Source: MPNP01 sp963668325 (GTDB lineage Bacteria; Pseudomonadota; Alphaproteobacteria; Rhodobacterales; Rhodobacteraceae). From it: a stretch of DNA of 64,000 nt. The translations under genes and the position numbers were made by a program. This document shows positions 9,318 through 18,311 of this stretch, one piece after another. Numbering within the stretch: the stretch's first letter is position 1; every line of letters begins with the position of its first letter. The stretch lies in the NCBI GenBank assembly GCA_963668325.1, contig OY764222.1, positions 1,488,001 to 1,552,000 of the forward strand. The letters are read 5' to 3'. Below the pieces are notes generated by a model. That model saw nothing but the letters and a program-made list of their open reading frames with translations, was not told the origin of the DNA and made no database searches.

Positions 9318-10340
9318 ATGGTAACATATCTTGTCCGGCGAACCATTGCCTTATTGCTTGTATTGTTGGGGCTAGTCATCCTAATCTTCGTCATCGCACG
9401 GATAGTACCGGGTGATCCAGCTCGAATAGCGTTAGGACCTTTAGCAACAGCAGACCAGGTAGCCGAAATGCGGGGTGAGATGGGCTTGGATGACCCATTC
9501 CTTGTACAACTCTGGAACTATCTTATTGGTCTATTGCAAGGTGATCTTGGTAAATCCCTGCTTTCGAGTCGTCCGGTTATGGATGATCTTATCGCGGCTT
9601 TACCAGCAACCTTTGAGTTGGTTTTAGCGACGATTTTTCTGCAAATCTCACTGTCGGTCCCACTTGGTGTTATTGCTGCGGTCTACAGGGATAGTTGGAT
9701 TGATAATATTACACGTATAATTTCGTTGATTGGGGTAGTGACTCCTGGCTTTGTACTAGCAATAATACTTCAATTACTGGCCAGTTACTACCTTACCTTT
9801 TTTCCGGTAACCGGGCGTCTTGATCCGGGGCTGGAATTTAAGGCAACTACAACAGGCCTTCTAACAATTGATTCCATTATTGCTGGGCGTTGGGATGTAT
9901 TTGGTAATGCCTGTTTACATTTGTTCCTACCATCCATAGCCCTAGCTGCTGCCGGTATAGGGCAGGTCATGAGAATCACCCGATCGGCAATGATTGAAGT
10001 TGATAGTCGAGACTTTATCGAGGCATCTCGATCCTATGGAATTCCTGAGCGAGTTGTAACTTTTCGCTACATGCTACGGGTAGCATCAGTTGCACCATTA
10101 ACAATACTGGGTTTGGAATTCGCATCCCTGATCGGGAATGCTTTTATCGTTGAATTCGTCTTCAGTTGGCCTGGTATAGCCAGTTATGGGGTTAGAACCA
10201 TTTTACAAAAGGATCTCAATGCAGTTATCGGAGTTGTGCTTGTTTCAGGTATCTTTTTTGTTGTAGCAAATCTGGTAATTGATATTTTGCTTGGTTTCAT
10301 AGATCCACGCAACCGATTGCGTGAAGGTTCACGAAAATGA
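9318..10340 (+). CDS. Dipeptide-type ABC transporter permease (DppB-like)
   Basis: A 340-residue inner-membrane permease of the DppB/OppB type. The N-terminal segment MVTYLVRRTIALLLVLLGLVILIFVIARIVPGDPA is the family signature, with several more hydrophobic spans, and the EAA-loop region SRDFIEASRSYGIPERVV is visible. It is the first gene of the operon. The stop overlaps the start of the second permease by 4 bp (ATGA). The cargo is unknown, but the downstream hydantoinase-like and DUF917 genes suggest a small cyclic amide or (thio)hydantoin-type compound rather than a peptide. Confidence 0.92.
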   Translation: MVTYLVRRTIALLLVLLGLVILIFVIARIVPGDPARIALGPLATADQVAEMRGEMGLDDPFLVQLWNYLIGLLQGDLGKSLLSSRPVMDDLIAALPATFELVLATIFLQISLSVPLGVIAAVYRDSWIDNITRIISLIGVVTPGFVLAIILQLLASYYLTFFPVTGRLDPGLEFKATTTGLLTIDSIIAGRWDVFGNACLHLFLPSIALAAAGIGQVMRITRSAMIEVDSRDFIEASRSYGIPERVVTFRYMLRVASVAPLTILGLEFASLIGNAFIVEFVFSWPGIASYGVRTILQKDLNAVIGVVLVSGIFFVVANLVIDILLGFIDPRNRLREGSRK

Positions 10341-11221
10341 CCAATGGGCACCTGGTCAAGGATGAGACCGTCCGTACACTTAGCAGTGGGCAGATGGCTT
10401 GGTATCGTTTCAAGTACAATCCATCAGCTCTCATTGGCGCAGCAATTGTAATTTCGGTAATATTTGGAGCATTTTTTGCACCATGGCTTGCTCCTTCCCC
10501 AGAATCAGCTGGGGCTCATGTGGATTTTCTCAACCGTCACAGTTCCCCAAGTGGTGAGTTTCTCATGGGAACTGATAATGTAGGTCGAGATATATTCAGT
10601 CGTGTACTGTTTGGCTATAGGGTTTCGCTGGGTTTGGTATTGGGAGTACTGGGTATAGCTGTTCCATTCGGTGTACTTTTGGGCCTGACAGCTGCTTATG
10701 CCGGTGGCTGGATTGAATGGGTAATCATGCGATTTACCGATGTAATGTTGGCCATTCCACCTCTTGCCATGGCCATGGCTGTAACCGCTGTACTTTCACC
10801 TAATCTTATCAATGCCATGATAGCTTTAACACTTTTATGGTGGACCTGGCATACACGTCTCATATATCGCATTGCCAAAGGACAGATGGCCGAAGATTAT
10901 GTTGAGGCAGCCAAGGTCTCTGGGGCGAGTCACTCTCATATCCTGTTTAGAGAACTATTGCCAAATTGTATTTCGGCAATTGCTGTCAAGACTTCACTTG
11001 ATGCAGGTTTCGTTATCCTCTTTGGTGCGGCTCTCTCTTTCCTCGGACTTGGCGTACAACCGCCTACACCGGATTTGGGTACCATGGTCGCAACAGGTTC
11101 CGAATATCTACCTGAATATTGGTGGGAGGCATTAATGCCGGGATTTGCAATCCTTTACGTTATCCTGGGATTCAATCTGTTGGGCGACGGATTACGTGAT
11201 ATGATGGATGTCGAGTTATGA
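10337..11221 (+). CDS. Dipeptide-type ABC transporter permease (DppC-like)
   Basis: A 294-residue second permease of the DppC/OppC type. After a cytoplasmic N-terminus the first membrane span is at about residues 30-52 (IGAAIVISVIFGAFFAPWLA). The signature MGTDNVGRDIFSRVLFGYRVSLGLV follows, then the EAA loop EDYVEAAKVSGASHSHILFRELLPN and LGLGVQPPTPDLG. It overlaps both neighbours by 4 bp, so the three transporter genes are translationally coupled. Confidence 0.93.
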   Translation: MTNGHLVKDETVRTLSSGQMAWYRFKYNPSALIGAAIVISVIFGAFFAPWLAPSPESAGAHVDFLNRHSSPSGEFLMGTDNVGRDIFSRVLFGYRVSLGLVLGVLGIAVPFGVLLGLTAAYAGGWIEWVIMRFTDVMLAIPPLAMAMAVTAVLSPNLINAMIALTLLWWTWHTRLIYRIAKGQMAEDYVEAAKVSGASHSHILFRELLPNCISAIAVKTSLDAGFVILFGAALSFLGLGVQPPTPDLGTMVATGSEYLPEYWWEALMPGFAILYVILGFNLLGDGLRDMMDVEL

Positions 11222-12921
11222 ATAACCGCATTCTCGAAGTATCAGACCTTGATCTCAGTTTCACAACCTATGGTCAGCGGACCAAAGTTTTGCACAACCT
11301 GAACTTTCACTTGGATGCAGGAGAAAGGGTTTCCTTGATAGGCCAGTCAGGTTCAGGTAAAACAGTGACCATGCGTACTATTATCGGTACTCTTCCCATG
11401 CCTCCCGGTAAGGTCGAAAATGGCTCGATAAAATATGCAGGACAAGAACTTCTGACCCTATCCAAGAACCAGCGAAATCGACTAAAGGGCACAGGCATTT
11501 CCATTGTCCTCCAAGACCCACTTTTGTCATTTAATCCTGTCCTCACCATCCATCGGCAAATGGATGACATAGTAAGATATGCTGATAAACGGGAGGGTAA
11601 GACTAGAAGCCGTTCTGCTCGTCGAATGCATATCATTGACACCCTTCGTAAAGTGCAACTTTCTGATGGTAACCATATCCTGGGTACTTATCCCATGCAG
11701 CTTTCAGGAGGAATGCGCCAGCGTGTGCTCATTGGTATGTCACTACTTAACAATCCAAAGTTATTGATCGCCGATGAACCCGGTACTGCTCTTGATGTAA
11801 CAACTCAACAGGAAGTTCTTAATCTACTGAACACCCTTGTCCGTGAGGAAGGTCTGACCCTCCTGCTGATCACACATAATCTGGGTGTTGTTCGAGAAAT
11901 GGCAGATCGGGTATATGTCATGGAAAAGGGGCGGATAGTTGAGCATGGGACCCGCGACGAAATTTTTGCTATGCCCAAACACCCCTACACCCTGGAACTG
12001 ATGAACAGTGTTTTGCCATTGTATGGCGATAAGGTAAAGGATGTTTTAAGTACCAATCATGAAGAAAACGCCATTGAAATTCGTGGTATCAACAAGAAAT
12101 TCACTCGAAAAATTGGCATAATTCGCCGTAAAACAGAGATTAATCACGCTGTCAAAGAAGTTTCACTCGATATCAGTCAAGGTGACATTTTTGGTATAGC
12201 CGGTGAGAGTGGCTCAGGAAAAACTACTCTTGCCAAGATTTTGCTTGGGCTTCACAAACCAAATTCGGGCGAGGTGACAATAGACGGTCAGTCGTTGGAA
12301 AATTTTCAAGGTACTACCGAATTTCGCAAGACGGTGCAGATCGTTTATCAGAACCCTGGCTCATCGCTAAACCCCCGACGTACGGTTGCTAATCAATTGA
12401 AGGTCCCCCTGAAATTCACCGGATTTTCACCCGAGCAGTATGATGCTCGAATCAACGAACTTCTTGACATGGTCGAGTTACCCCGTTCTTATGCTTCGAT
12501 GTATCCACACGAGCTTTCAGGTGGGCAAAAACAACGTGTAGCTATCGCAAGGGCATTGTCTGCCCACCCCAAGATATTAGTTCTGGATGAACCAACATCG
12601 GCTCTTGATGTACTTATCCAAAACTCGGTAATTAATCTACTACACAGGCTACGTGACGAATTTGACCTGACCTATGTTTTCATTAGCCATGATCTTAGTT
12701 TGATGCGTAATTTCTGTAATCGTGTTGCGATCATGTTTCGTGGCGAGATATGTGAACAGGGTCTAACTAAAGATGTATTCGCCAAACCTGAACACCCTTA
12801 TACCCGTGCACTGTTATCTTCCATACCAGTACTTACGGCTGAAGAAGAGCGCTTGAAACCATTGGTTTCCAAGGCAGAAAGGGATGCAGTACTTACAACC
12901 ACAACAGATTTAACAGATTGA
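11218..12921 (+). CDS. ABC transporter ATP-binding protein with two fused ATPase domains (DppD-DppF type)
   Basis: A 567-residue fusion of the two ATPases usually encoded by dppD and dppF. Domain 1 has Walker A GQSGSGKT near residue 43, signature LSGGMRQR and Walker B LLIADEPGTALD, where Gly replaces the usual Thr/Ser. Domain 2 has GESGSGKT, signature LSGGQKQR and LVLDEPTSALD. Both halves carry the oligopeptide-type C-terminal motif (KHPYTLEL and EHPYTRAL). The fusion supplies a complete nucleotide-binding pair for the two permeases immediately upstream. Confidence 0.94.
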   Translation: MNNRILEVSDLDLSFTTYGQRTKVLHNLNFHLDAGERVSLIGQSGSGKTVTMRTIIGTLPMPPGKVENGSIKYAGQELLTLSKNQRNRLKGTGISIVLQDPLLSFNPVLTIHRQMDDIVRYADKREGKTRSRSARRMHIIDTLRKVQLSDGNHILGTYPMQLSGGMRQRVLIGMSLLNNPKLLIADEPGTALDVTTQQEVLNLLNTLVREEGLTLLLITHNLGVVREMADRVYVMEKGRIVEHGTRDEIFAMPKHPYTLELMNSVLPLYGDKVKDVLSTNHEENAIEIRGINKKFTRKIGIIRRKTEINHAVKEVSLDISQGDIFGIAGESGSGKTTLAKILLGLHKPNSGEVTIDGQSLENFQGTTEFRKTVQIVYQNPGSSLNPRRTVANQLKVPLKFTGFSPEQYDARINELLDMVELPRSYASMYPHELSGGQKQRVAIARALSAHPKILVLDEPTSALDVLIQNSVINLLHRLRDEFDLTYVFISHDLSLMRNFCNRVAIMFRGEICEQGLTKDVFAKPEHPYTRALLSSIPVLTAEEERLKPLVSKAERDAVLTTTTDLTD

Positions 12922-12931
12922 AGGAGTAGCT

Positions 12932-14473
12932 ATGTTTCGAATTGGCATTGATGTGGGTGGAACCAATACCGACGCTGTAATCATGGAAAAAGGCAAGGTT
13001 TTAACCGGTGTTAAATCGGCAACAACTGAAGATGTCATGTCGGGCATTATTGAAAGCCTCAAAATGGCCCTCGAAAATACAGGTATAGACAAGACCGAAG
13101 TTTCTTCGGTTATGATTGGTACAACTCATTTTACCAATGCAGTAGTCGAACGCAGACATCTGTCCCAAACAGCAGCTGTACGACTCTGTTTGCCAGCAGC
13201 ACAATGTCTGCCGCCGATGGTTGACTGGCCGGATGATATCCGTGAAGCAGTTGGTAATAGTTACTGGATGGCAAAGGGTGGCAACGAATTTGATGGGAGG
13301 GAAATCTCACAAATTGATGAGGCTGAACTAAAGGGTATAGCCCAGGAAATTGGTAAAAGGGGAATAAGTTCGGTGGCCCTTTGTTCTGTCTTCAGTCCCG
13401 TAAATGATGCCATGGAAAAGCAGGCCATGGAAGTAATGAAGGCAATACTACCGGATGCTGATTTTACCCTTTCGAGCGAAATTGGTCGTCTCGGTATTCT
13501 CGAACGTGAAAATGCTGCAATTATGAATGCATCTTTACGCCATTTATCATCACAAGCAGTGGGCGCTTTTCGTGCAGCACTGAAAAAGGTTGGGTTGAGT
13601 TGTCCTTATTTCATTACTCAAAATGATGGAACGTTGATGGGAACGGAGTTTGTGCAGGCTTATCCAGTGCTGACCTTTGCCTCGGGTCCGACTAATTCGA
13701 TGCGGGGGGCTTCGTATCTGACCGGCGAAAAGGAAGCAATCGTCTGTGATGTGGGAGGCACCTCTACTGATGTTGGCGCGTTGATTAAGGGCTTTCCGCG
13801 GCCAGCTTCTACGACTGTTGAAGTAGGTGGGGTTCGAACCAATTTCCGTATGCCGGATGTGTTTTCCATAGCACTTGGTGGTGGGACTGTAATAAAACCA
13901 GGGAACCCTGCGAAGATCGGTCCGAAATCCGTTGGCTATCAAATCTTTGAAAAGGGGTTGCTTTTCGGGGGAAATACCTTGACTGCTACAGATGTGGCAG
14001 TAGGGCTTGGAATAGCGGATATAGGAGATTCAGGTCCGGCAAAAGCACTTGGTCAGAATACACTGCAAAATTACAAAGCCAAGATTGATGAGATGATTGT
14101 AAATGCAGTTGAAAGGATGAGAGTCTCACCTGAAAAAATTCCAGTTCTGGCAGTAGGTGGAGGCTCAATCCTTATTCCTGACACCGTCGGTAATCTTCCG
14201 GTTGTCAAACCAGAAAATTTTGCCGTGGCCAATGCCGTGGGTGCAGCCATAGGTCAAGTTTCTGGTGAAGTTGATCGTATTTTCAATCTTACCAAAATGA
14301 CACGGGATGCTGCCTTGGAGAATGCACGGAAGGAAGCAACTGAGAAGGCAATTGCCGCAGGAGCGATACCAGACAGCATAGAGGTCCTGGACAAGGAAGA
14401 CGTACCGCTTGCTTATCTACCGGGGAATGCAACACGTATTCGCTTGAAAGTTGTAGGTGACCTTGATGGATAA
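12932..14473 (+). CDS. Hydantoinase/oxoprolinase-family protein (HyuA N-terminal type)
   Basis: A 513-residue protein of the ASKHA-fold hydantoinase A/oxoprolinase family. Phosphate-binding loops are GIDVGGTNTDAV at the N-terminus and CDVGGTSTDVGAL near residue 270; LAVGGGSILIPD closes the fold. Family members use ATP to open five-membered cyclic amides such as hydantoins or 5-oxoproline. It is about the length of stand-alone HyuA-like proteins that pair with DUF917 proteins, shorter than full HyuA. An AAGGAG box precedes the ATG. It lies 10 bp after the ABC ATPase and overlaps the start of the first DUF917 gene. Substrate unknown. Confidence 0.9.
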   Translation: MFRIGIDVGGTNTDAVIMEKGKVLTGVKSATTEDVMSGIIESLKMALENTGIDKTEVSSVMIGTTHFTNAVVERRHLSQTAAVRLCLPAAQCLPPMVDWPDDIREAVGNSYWMAKGGNEFDGREISQIDEAELKGIAQEIGKRGISSVALCSVFSPVNDAMEKQAMEVMKAILPDADFTLSSEIGRLGILERENAAIMNASLRHLSSQAVGAFRAALKKVGLSCPYFITQNDGTLMGTEFVQAYPVLTFASGPTNSMRGASYLTGEKEAIVCDVGGTSTDVGALIKGFPRPASTTVEVGGVRTNFRMPDVFSIALGGGTVIKPGNPAKIGPKSVGYQIFEKGLLFGGNTLTATDVAVGLGIADIGDSGPAKALGQNTLQNYKAKIDEMIVNAVERMRVSPEKIPVLAVGGGSILIPDTVGNLPVVKPENFAVANAVGAAIGQVSGEVDRIFNLTKMTRDAALENARKEATEKAIAAGAIPDSIEVLDKEDVPLAYLPGNATRIRLKVVGDLDG

Positions 14474-15575
14474 GGTGCTTCGTGAAGTAACGATTGAAGA
14501 GCTTGAAGCGATTGAAGTTGGTGCAGCCATTCTTGGTACCGGTGGTGGTGGGAACCCATATATCGGTAAGCTCCGGTGCAGGGAAGAGCTAAGGAAGGGT
14601 CGCCAGATAAAGATCATTCCCCTTAATGAGTTGTCTGATGATGCTTGGGTCGTTTCCCTTGGTGGAATAGGTGCACCGGTCGTCGGTGTCGAAAAGATTG
14701 AACAAGGTGAAGAGTGTCTTCGTGCACTGAAGGCTTTGGAAGAAGAGACCGGACACAAGATTGACGCGGTGATTTCCAGTGAAATCGGTGGAGCCAATTC
14801 CATGGAACCAATGTTGACCGCAGCACAGGCGGGAATACCGGTTGTCGATGGCGATGGCATGGGTCGAGCCTTTCCAGAGATGCAGATGTGTACCTGGTCG
14901 ATTTACGGCCATAAATCCACACCTTCCGCCATGGCTGACGAGAAGGGAAGCATAATTATCATCCGAAATGCACCTAGTGAAATTGCCCTGGAACGTTTTG
15001 CCCGTGCCACTGTTGTTGAAATGGGCGCAGCCGGCGCTATCGCGATGGCACCCATGCGTGGCAGTTTCGTAAAACGGGCTGCAATACCCAATACAATAAC
15101 CCAGGCCCTAAACCTAGGTCGGGCTGTTCTACAGAGTCAAATCAATAATACTGACCCAATCAGGACAGTACTTGATATGGAAGAAGGTCAATTGCTCATG
15201 ACCGGCAAAATCGTTGATCTTGAACGACATCTCAAGGGAGGGTTTGCAGTAGGACATGTTCATGTTAAGGGATTCGGAGAATATCAAGGTGACTTAGGTG
15301 AAATATTTCTACAAAACGAATTTTTGGTCTTTAAAGGCAACGGTGAAGTCAAGGTTTGTGTGCCGGACCTAATTGTCGTTTTGGAAGCTGATACCGGTTT
15401 GCCAATAACCACTGAAATGCTGAGATATGGCCAACGGGTTGCCGTTCTGGCACTACCCTGCCATGACCTTTTGCGAACTGAAGAAGCGCTTGAGGTGATT
15501 GGTCCAGCAGCTTTTGGTTATCCAGAAATCTCCTATGCCCCGCTGGATCGTAATTCATTTAGGAAAGGATGTTGA
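14457..15575 (+). CDS. DUF917-family protein, copy 1 (S-methyl-thiohydantoin desulfurase family)
   Basis: A 372-residue DUF917 protein (Pfam now names the domain S-Me-THD). The N-terminus has the signature AAILGTGGGGNPYIG, then EIGGANSMEPMLTAAQAGIPVVDGDGMGRAFPE near 115-150, and a C-terminal domain with LIVVLEADTGLPITTEMLRYGQRVAVLALPC. GTG at 14457 or ATG at 14466 could start translation; both overlap the hydantoinase-like gene. These proteins are typically encoded with hydantoinase-like partners; one characterised branch acts on S-methyl-thiohydantoin in ergothioneine-related breakdown. The substrate here is inferred only by context. Confidence 0.9.
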   Translation: MTLMDKVLREVTIEELEAIEVGAAILGTGGGGNPYIGKLRCREELRKGRQIKIIPLNELSDDAWVVSLGGIGAPVVGVEKIEQGEECLRALKALEEETGHKIDAVISSEIGGANSMEPMLTAAQAGIPVVDGDGMGRAFPEMQMCTWSIYGHKSTPSAMADEKGSIIIIRNAPSEIALERFARATVVEMGAAGAIAMAPMRGSFVKRAAIPNTITQALNLGRAVLQSQINNTDPIRTVLDMEEGQLLMTGKIVDLERHLKGGFAVGHVHVKGFGEYQGDLGEIFLQNEFLVFKGNGEVKVCVPDLIVVLEADTGLPITTEMLRYGQRVAVLALPCHDLLRTEEALEVIGPAAFGYPEISYAPLDRNSFRKGC

Positions 15576-15577
15576 CT

Positions 15578-16672
15578 ATGGTAGCTAATCCAATTAAGGA
15601 AATCCGGCTTGAAGATATGGACAACATAGCACTCGGGGGTGCTTTCCTGGGGACAGGGGGAGGCGGTGATCCATATATTGGCAGACTAATGTCAGAGCAA
15701 GCGATCCGCGATAACGGATCGGTCAAGGTTCTGGATGTTGACTCTCTAGCTGATGACGCCTTAGTGGTCCCGGTTGCGATGATGGGTGCACCGACCGTCA
15801 TGTTAGAAAAACTTCCCCGCGGGAACGAAGCTCTTGCTGCGCTTGCCAGTCTGGAAAGCTACCTAGGTCGTAAGGCAGATGCTGTCTTCTGTATTGAGGC
15901 TGGTGGTCTGAATTCAACTATTCCGATAGCTGTCGCCGCCACGGCAGGACTTCCGATTATTGATGGTGACGGTATGGGGCGTGCTTTCCCTGAATTACAG
16001 ATGGTCTCCATGACGATCCATAATATTGCTGCCTGCCCGATGGTCATTGCTGATGAAAAGGGAAATTCACTTGTACTTAACACAGTTGACAACCTCAGTA
16101 CGGAAAAATTTGCTCGAGTGGTTACCGTGGAAATGGGTGGAACAGGGTTGATTGCCTTGTATCCGATGACAGGAGCAGAAGCCAAGAAGGCCGTACTTAG
16201 AGGTTCTTTGTCACTTATCCATTCCATAGGGAAGATAATTCATGCTGAACAATCAGCCAACCGGAATCCGGCTGAAAGATTAAAGTTGGAACTAAATGGC
16301 ATTGGTCTGTTCGAAGGTAGAGTTGTTGATGTTGAACGTCGTACAGAGGGTGGTTTTGCTCTTGGAACCGCCAAAATTGAAGGGATAGGAACTCATGAGG
16401 GTGATACGCTTGTTCTTAGGTTTCAGAATGAATTTCTAATGGCAGAAACAAAAGAAGGAGGGGTCAGGGCAATGACTCCAGACTTGATTTGCCTTTTGGA
16501 CCTAGAAACTGGGACACCCATAACTACAGAACAAATACGATATGGATTCCGGGTAATCGTTTTCGGCTTGCCATGTGATCCTCAATGGCGAACCGATCAC
16601 GGTTTAGAACTTGTTGGACCTAGGTATTTTGGTTATGACCAGGATTATGTACCCATAGAATCCATTGGCTGA
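15578..16672 (+). CDS. DUF917-family protein, copy 2
   Basis: A 364-residue paralogue of the preceding gene with the same landmarks: GGAFLGTGGGGDPYIG, CIEAGGLNSTIPIAVAATAGLPIIDGDGMGRAFPE and LICLLDLETGTPITTEQIRYGFRVIVFGLPC. I prefer the ATG at 15578 because AGGAAAGG lies about 7 bp before it; an ATG at 15569 would overlap the upstream gene. The two copies differ in many positions, so this is an old duplication. They may form a heteromer or act on different substrates; the sequence does not decide. Confidence 0.88.
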   Translation: MVANPIKEIRLEDMDNIALGGAFLGTGGGGDPYIGRLMSEQAIRDNGSVKVLDVDSLADDALVVPVAMMGAPTVMLEKLPRGNEALAALASLESYLGRKADAVFCIEAGGLNSTIPIAVAATAGLPIIDGDGMGRAFPELQMVSMTIHNIAACPMVIADEKGNSLVLNTVDNLSTEKFARVVTVEMGGTGLIALYPMTGAEAKKAVLRGSLSLIHSIGKIIHAEQSANRNPAERLKLELNGIGLFEGRVVDVERRTEGGFALGTAKIEGIGTHEGDTLVLRFQNEFLMAETKEGGVRAMTPDLICLLDLETGTPITTEQIRYGFRVIVFGLPCDPQWRTDHGLELVGPRYFGYDQDYVPIESIG

Positions 16673-17211
16673 TGAGCCAGTTTTGTTTACAACATTTTTA
16701 GGGCATATGGGATTGTGTAAATATCTGGTAATGCTTCAGATTGCAAAAATTACTAATAATTTATTCCAAAAATAAAGTTAAATATTTAAGAATTAAGAAA
16801 TATTTCATCAGTTTGGTTGGAATATTCAAATTACTTGATGTTATCATAGTCCCACATAAGAGGTAATTTTCTTCCTCTAAGCTAGTGCCTAATGAATGAG
16901 AAACTGAAATAATCCGGGCTTTTGCCCAATAGTTTTTCTATTAAAGAAGACCTTCTATTTTTTTGAATCTACTAACTTTTTCATGATGGTAAACCAACAA
17001 GAATCTGCATGACTGTGTCTTCTACTCAGGTCTAGGATTTTCGACAGTTTCTATGAGGCATTGCCAATTAAACTGAGCATTTAGAATCTCAAAATAGTAG
17101 TTACAATTTTACCAACCATAGATCACGAATTGTTGCAAAAGGCAAAATCCCCGGGGTTTTTGTCTCCTCTCGAATTATCGTTTATACCTCTCACAATTCA
17201 ATATGATGTGA
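16673..17211. other. Intergenic stretch without recognisable gene
   Basis: AT-rich DNA with many stops in all frames between the DUF917 operon and an IS630 remnant. No convincing RNA gene, terminator or repeat was seen. Confidence 0.6.
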
Positions 17212-17249
17212 TCAAAGGTAGTAAATAAAAGCTTTAGTTTTCCTCAATA

Positions 17250-17680
17250 ATCTTGAAACAGGTAGGTTCGCTACATAAAAAAAGGAGATATTTTGGAAAC
17301 ACTGTGATGTCAGAACATTGAGTTCACTTTCAGCCAATTTTACCGATATCGGCATAAAGCCAACTGCCGTGCTTGGGTGAATGGTGAACCTCAAACCTTT
17401 GGGCTAAACGACAAGCCTCAGCAGGACCAAATCGGTCATAAAGGGTCGATAGTTTGTGGGTATTCAAATTGCCCATCACCAGGACAGTTTTCTTCGTGGG
17501 AAAATGATCAGCAGCAAGGTCTTTCAGCACAGCGGCAAAATTCCTCTTCATTCGACGGTCGGTGACCTTGACATAACGCCCCTCCCCTTCAAGGAGGCAT
17601 GGAGCATAAAAAGATTGGCGGTTTTGTTCTGCTCATATTCGTACTCATAGCAAGCCGGTTGTCCTGGGCACACAATGGCA
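17250..17680 (-). pseudogene. IS630-family transposase remnant
   Basis: Broken C-terminal half of a DDE transposase. The frame to about 17345 reads VKVTDRRMKRNFAAVLKDLAADHFPTKKTVLVMGNLNTHKLSTLYDRFGPAEACRLAQRFEVHHSPKHGSWL, which carries the IS630 landmarks NLNTH and HHSPKHGSWL. The continuation (AESELNVLTSQCFQ) is found in another frame, so a frameshift separates them. The N-terminal helix-turn-helix half is missing. The fragment cannot be functional. Confidence 0.8.
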
Positions 17681-17730
17681 TTCGTTTTACCCAGGGATTA
17701 AGGCCAAACCAGAATAGGTTCAAATTTTTG

Positions 17731-18236
17731 CCTTGGGGAAGAATTGAGTGAACAAATCATCTGCCAGGCCAAGAAATATCACCACCAACGAATTTGATAA
17801 TAAAAACAAAGCATCCTGAAAAAATTTATCTTACTTTGGTCGAAATTAATGTGAGAAATCCAGATTGTCATAATTTAAAAAACAACATCAAACAAAAACA
17901 GAAAAGGGGCCGCAGCAACCACGAATCAATTCAATGGCCACGATAATGACCTCAAGAAGAAGTCTTGTTCCGAGTAAATTCCAGTGCTGGACCAAACGTA
18001 TATCCCCCTGGCGTTTTTCCTGGGAATAAATATTGCAATTGGGGGTTGAACACATACTAACTTGATGTAGGTATAAAACACCAAAAGGGTAGATATTTCG
18101 AATAATAATGACCGCCTTGATCACCAGGCAATAAAAGGAAGAGCAAAATGAGGGTTGCAGTGATAAGAGATTTGGGTAGATGGCTTGCCTCGCGACGACC
18201 TTGTGGTGGTATCGTAGACACCCCTGACGGCCGCGT
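17731..18236. other. Non-coding spacer upstream of the Calx-beta gene
   Basis: No gene is supported here. The base composition is AT-rich up to about 18180 and then changes sharply to GC-rich DNA. A reading frame on the minus strand across 17888-18667 is antisense to the Calx-beta gene and shows no family features. Confidence 0.6.
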
Positions 18237-18246
18237 GGGGGGGGGG
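18237..18246 (+). repeat. G10 homopolymer tract 65 bp upstream of a surface-protein start
   Basis: Ten consecutive G bases lie at the junction between AT-rich spacer and the GC-rich gene start. A stop codon lies just upstream in the gene's frame, so the tract is in the 5' untranslated or promoter region, not in coding sequence. Confidence 0.8.
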
Positions 18247-18311
18247 AATCGACGTGCCAGCAATTACCACCGCGCGACCCCCGGATCGTGCCACCTGTGG
18301 GTGGTACGAGC

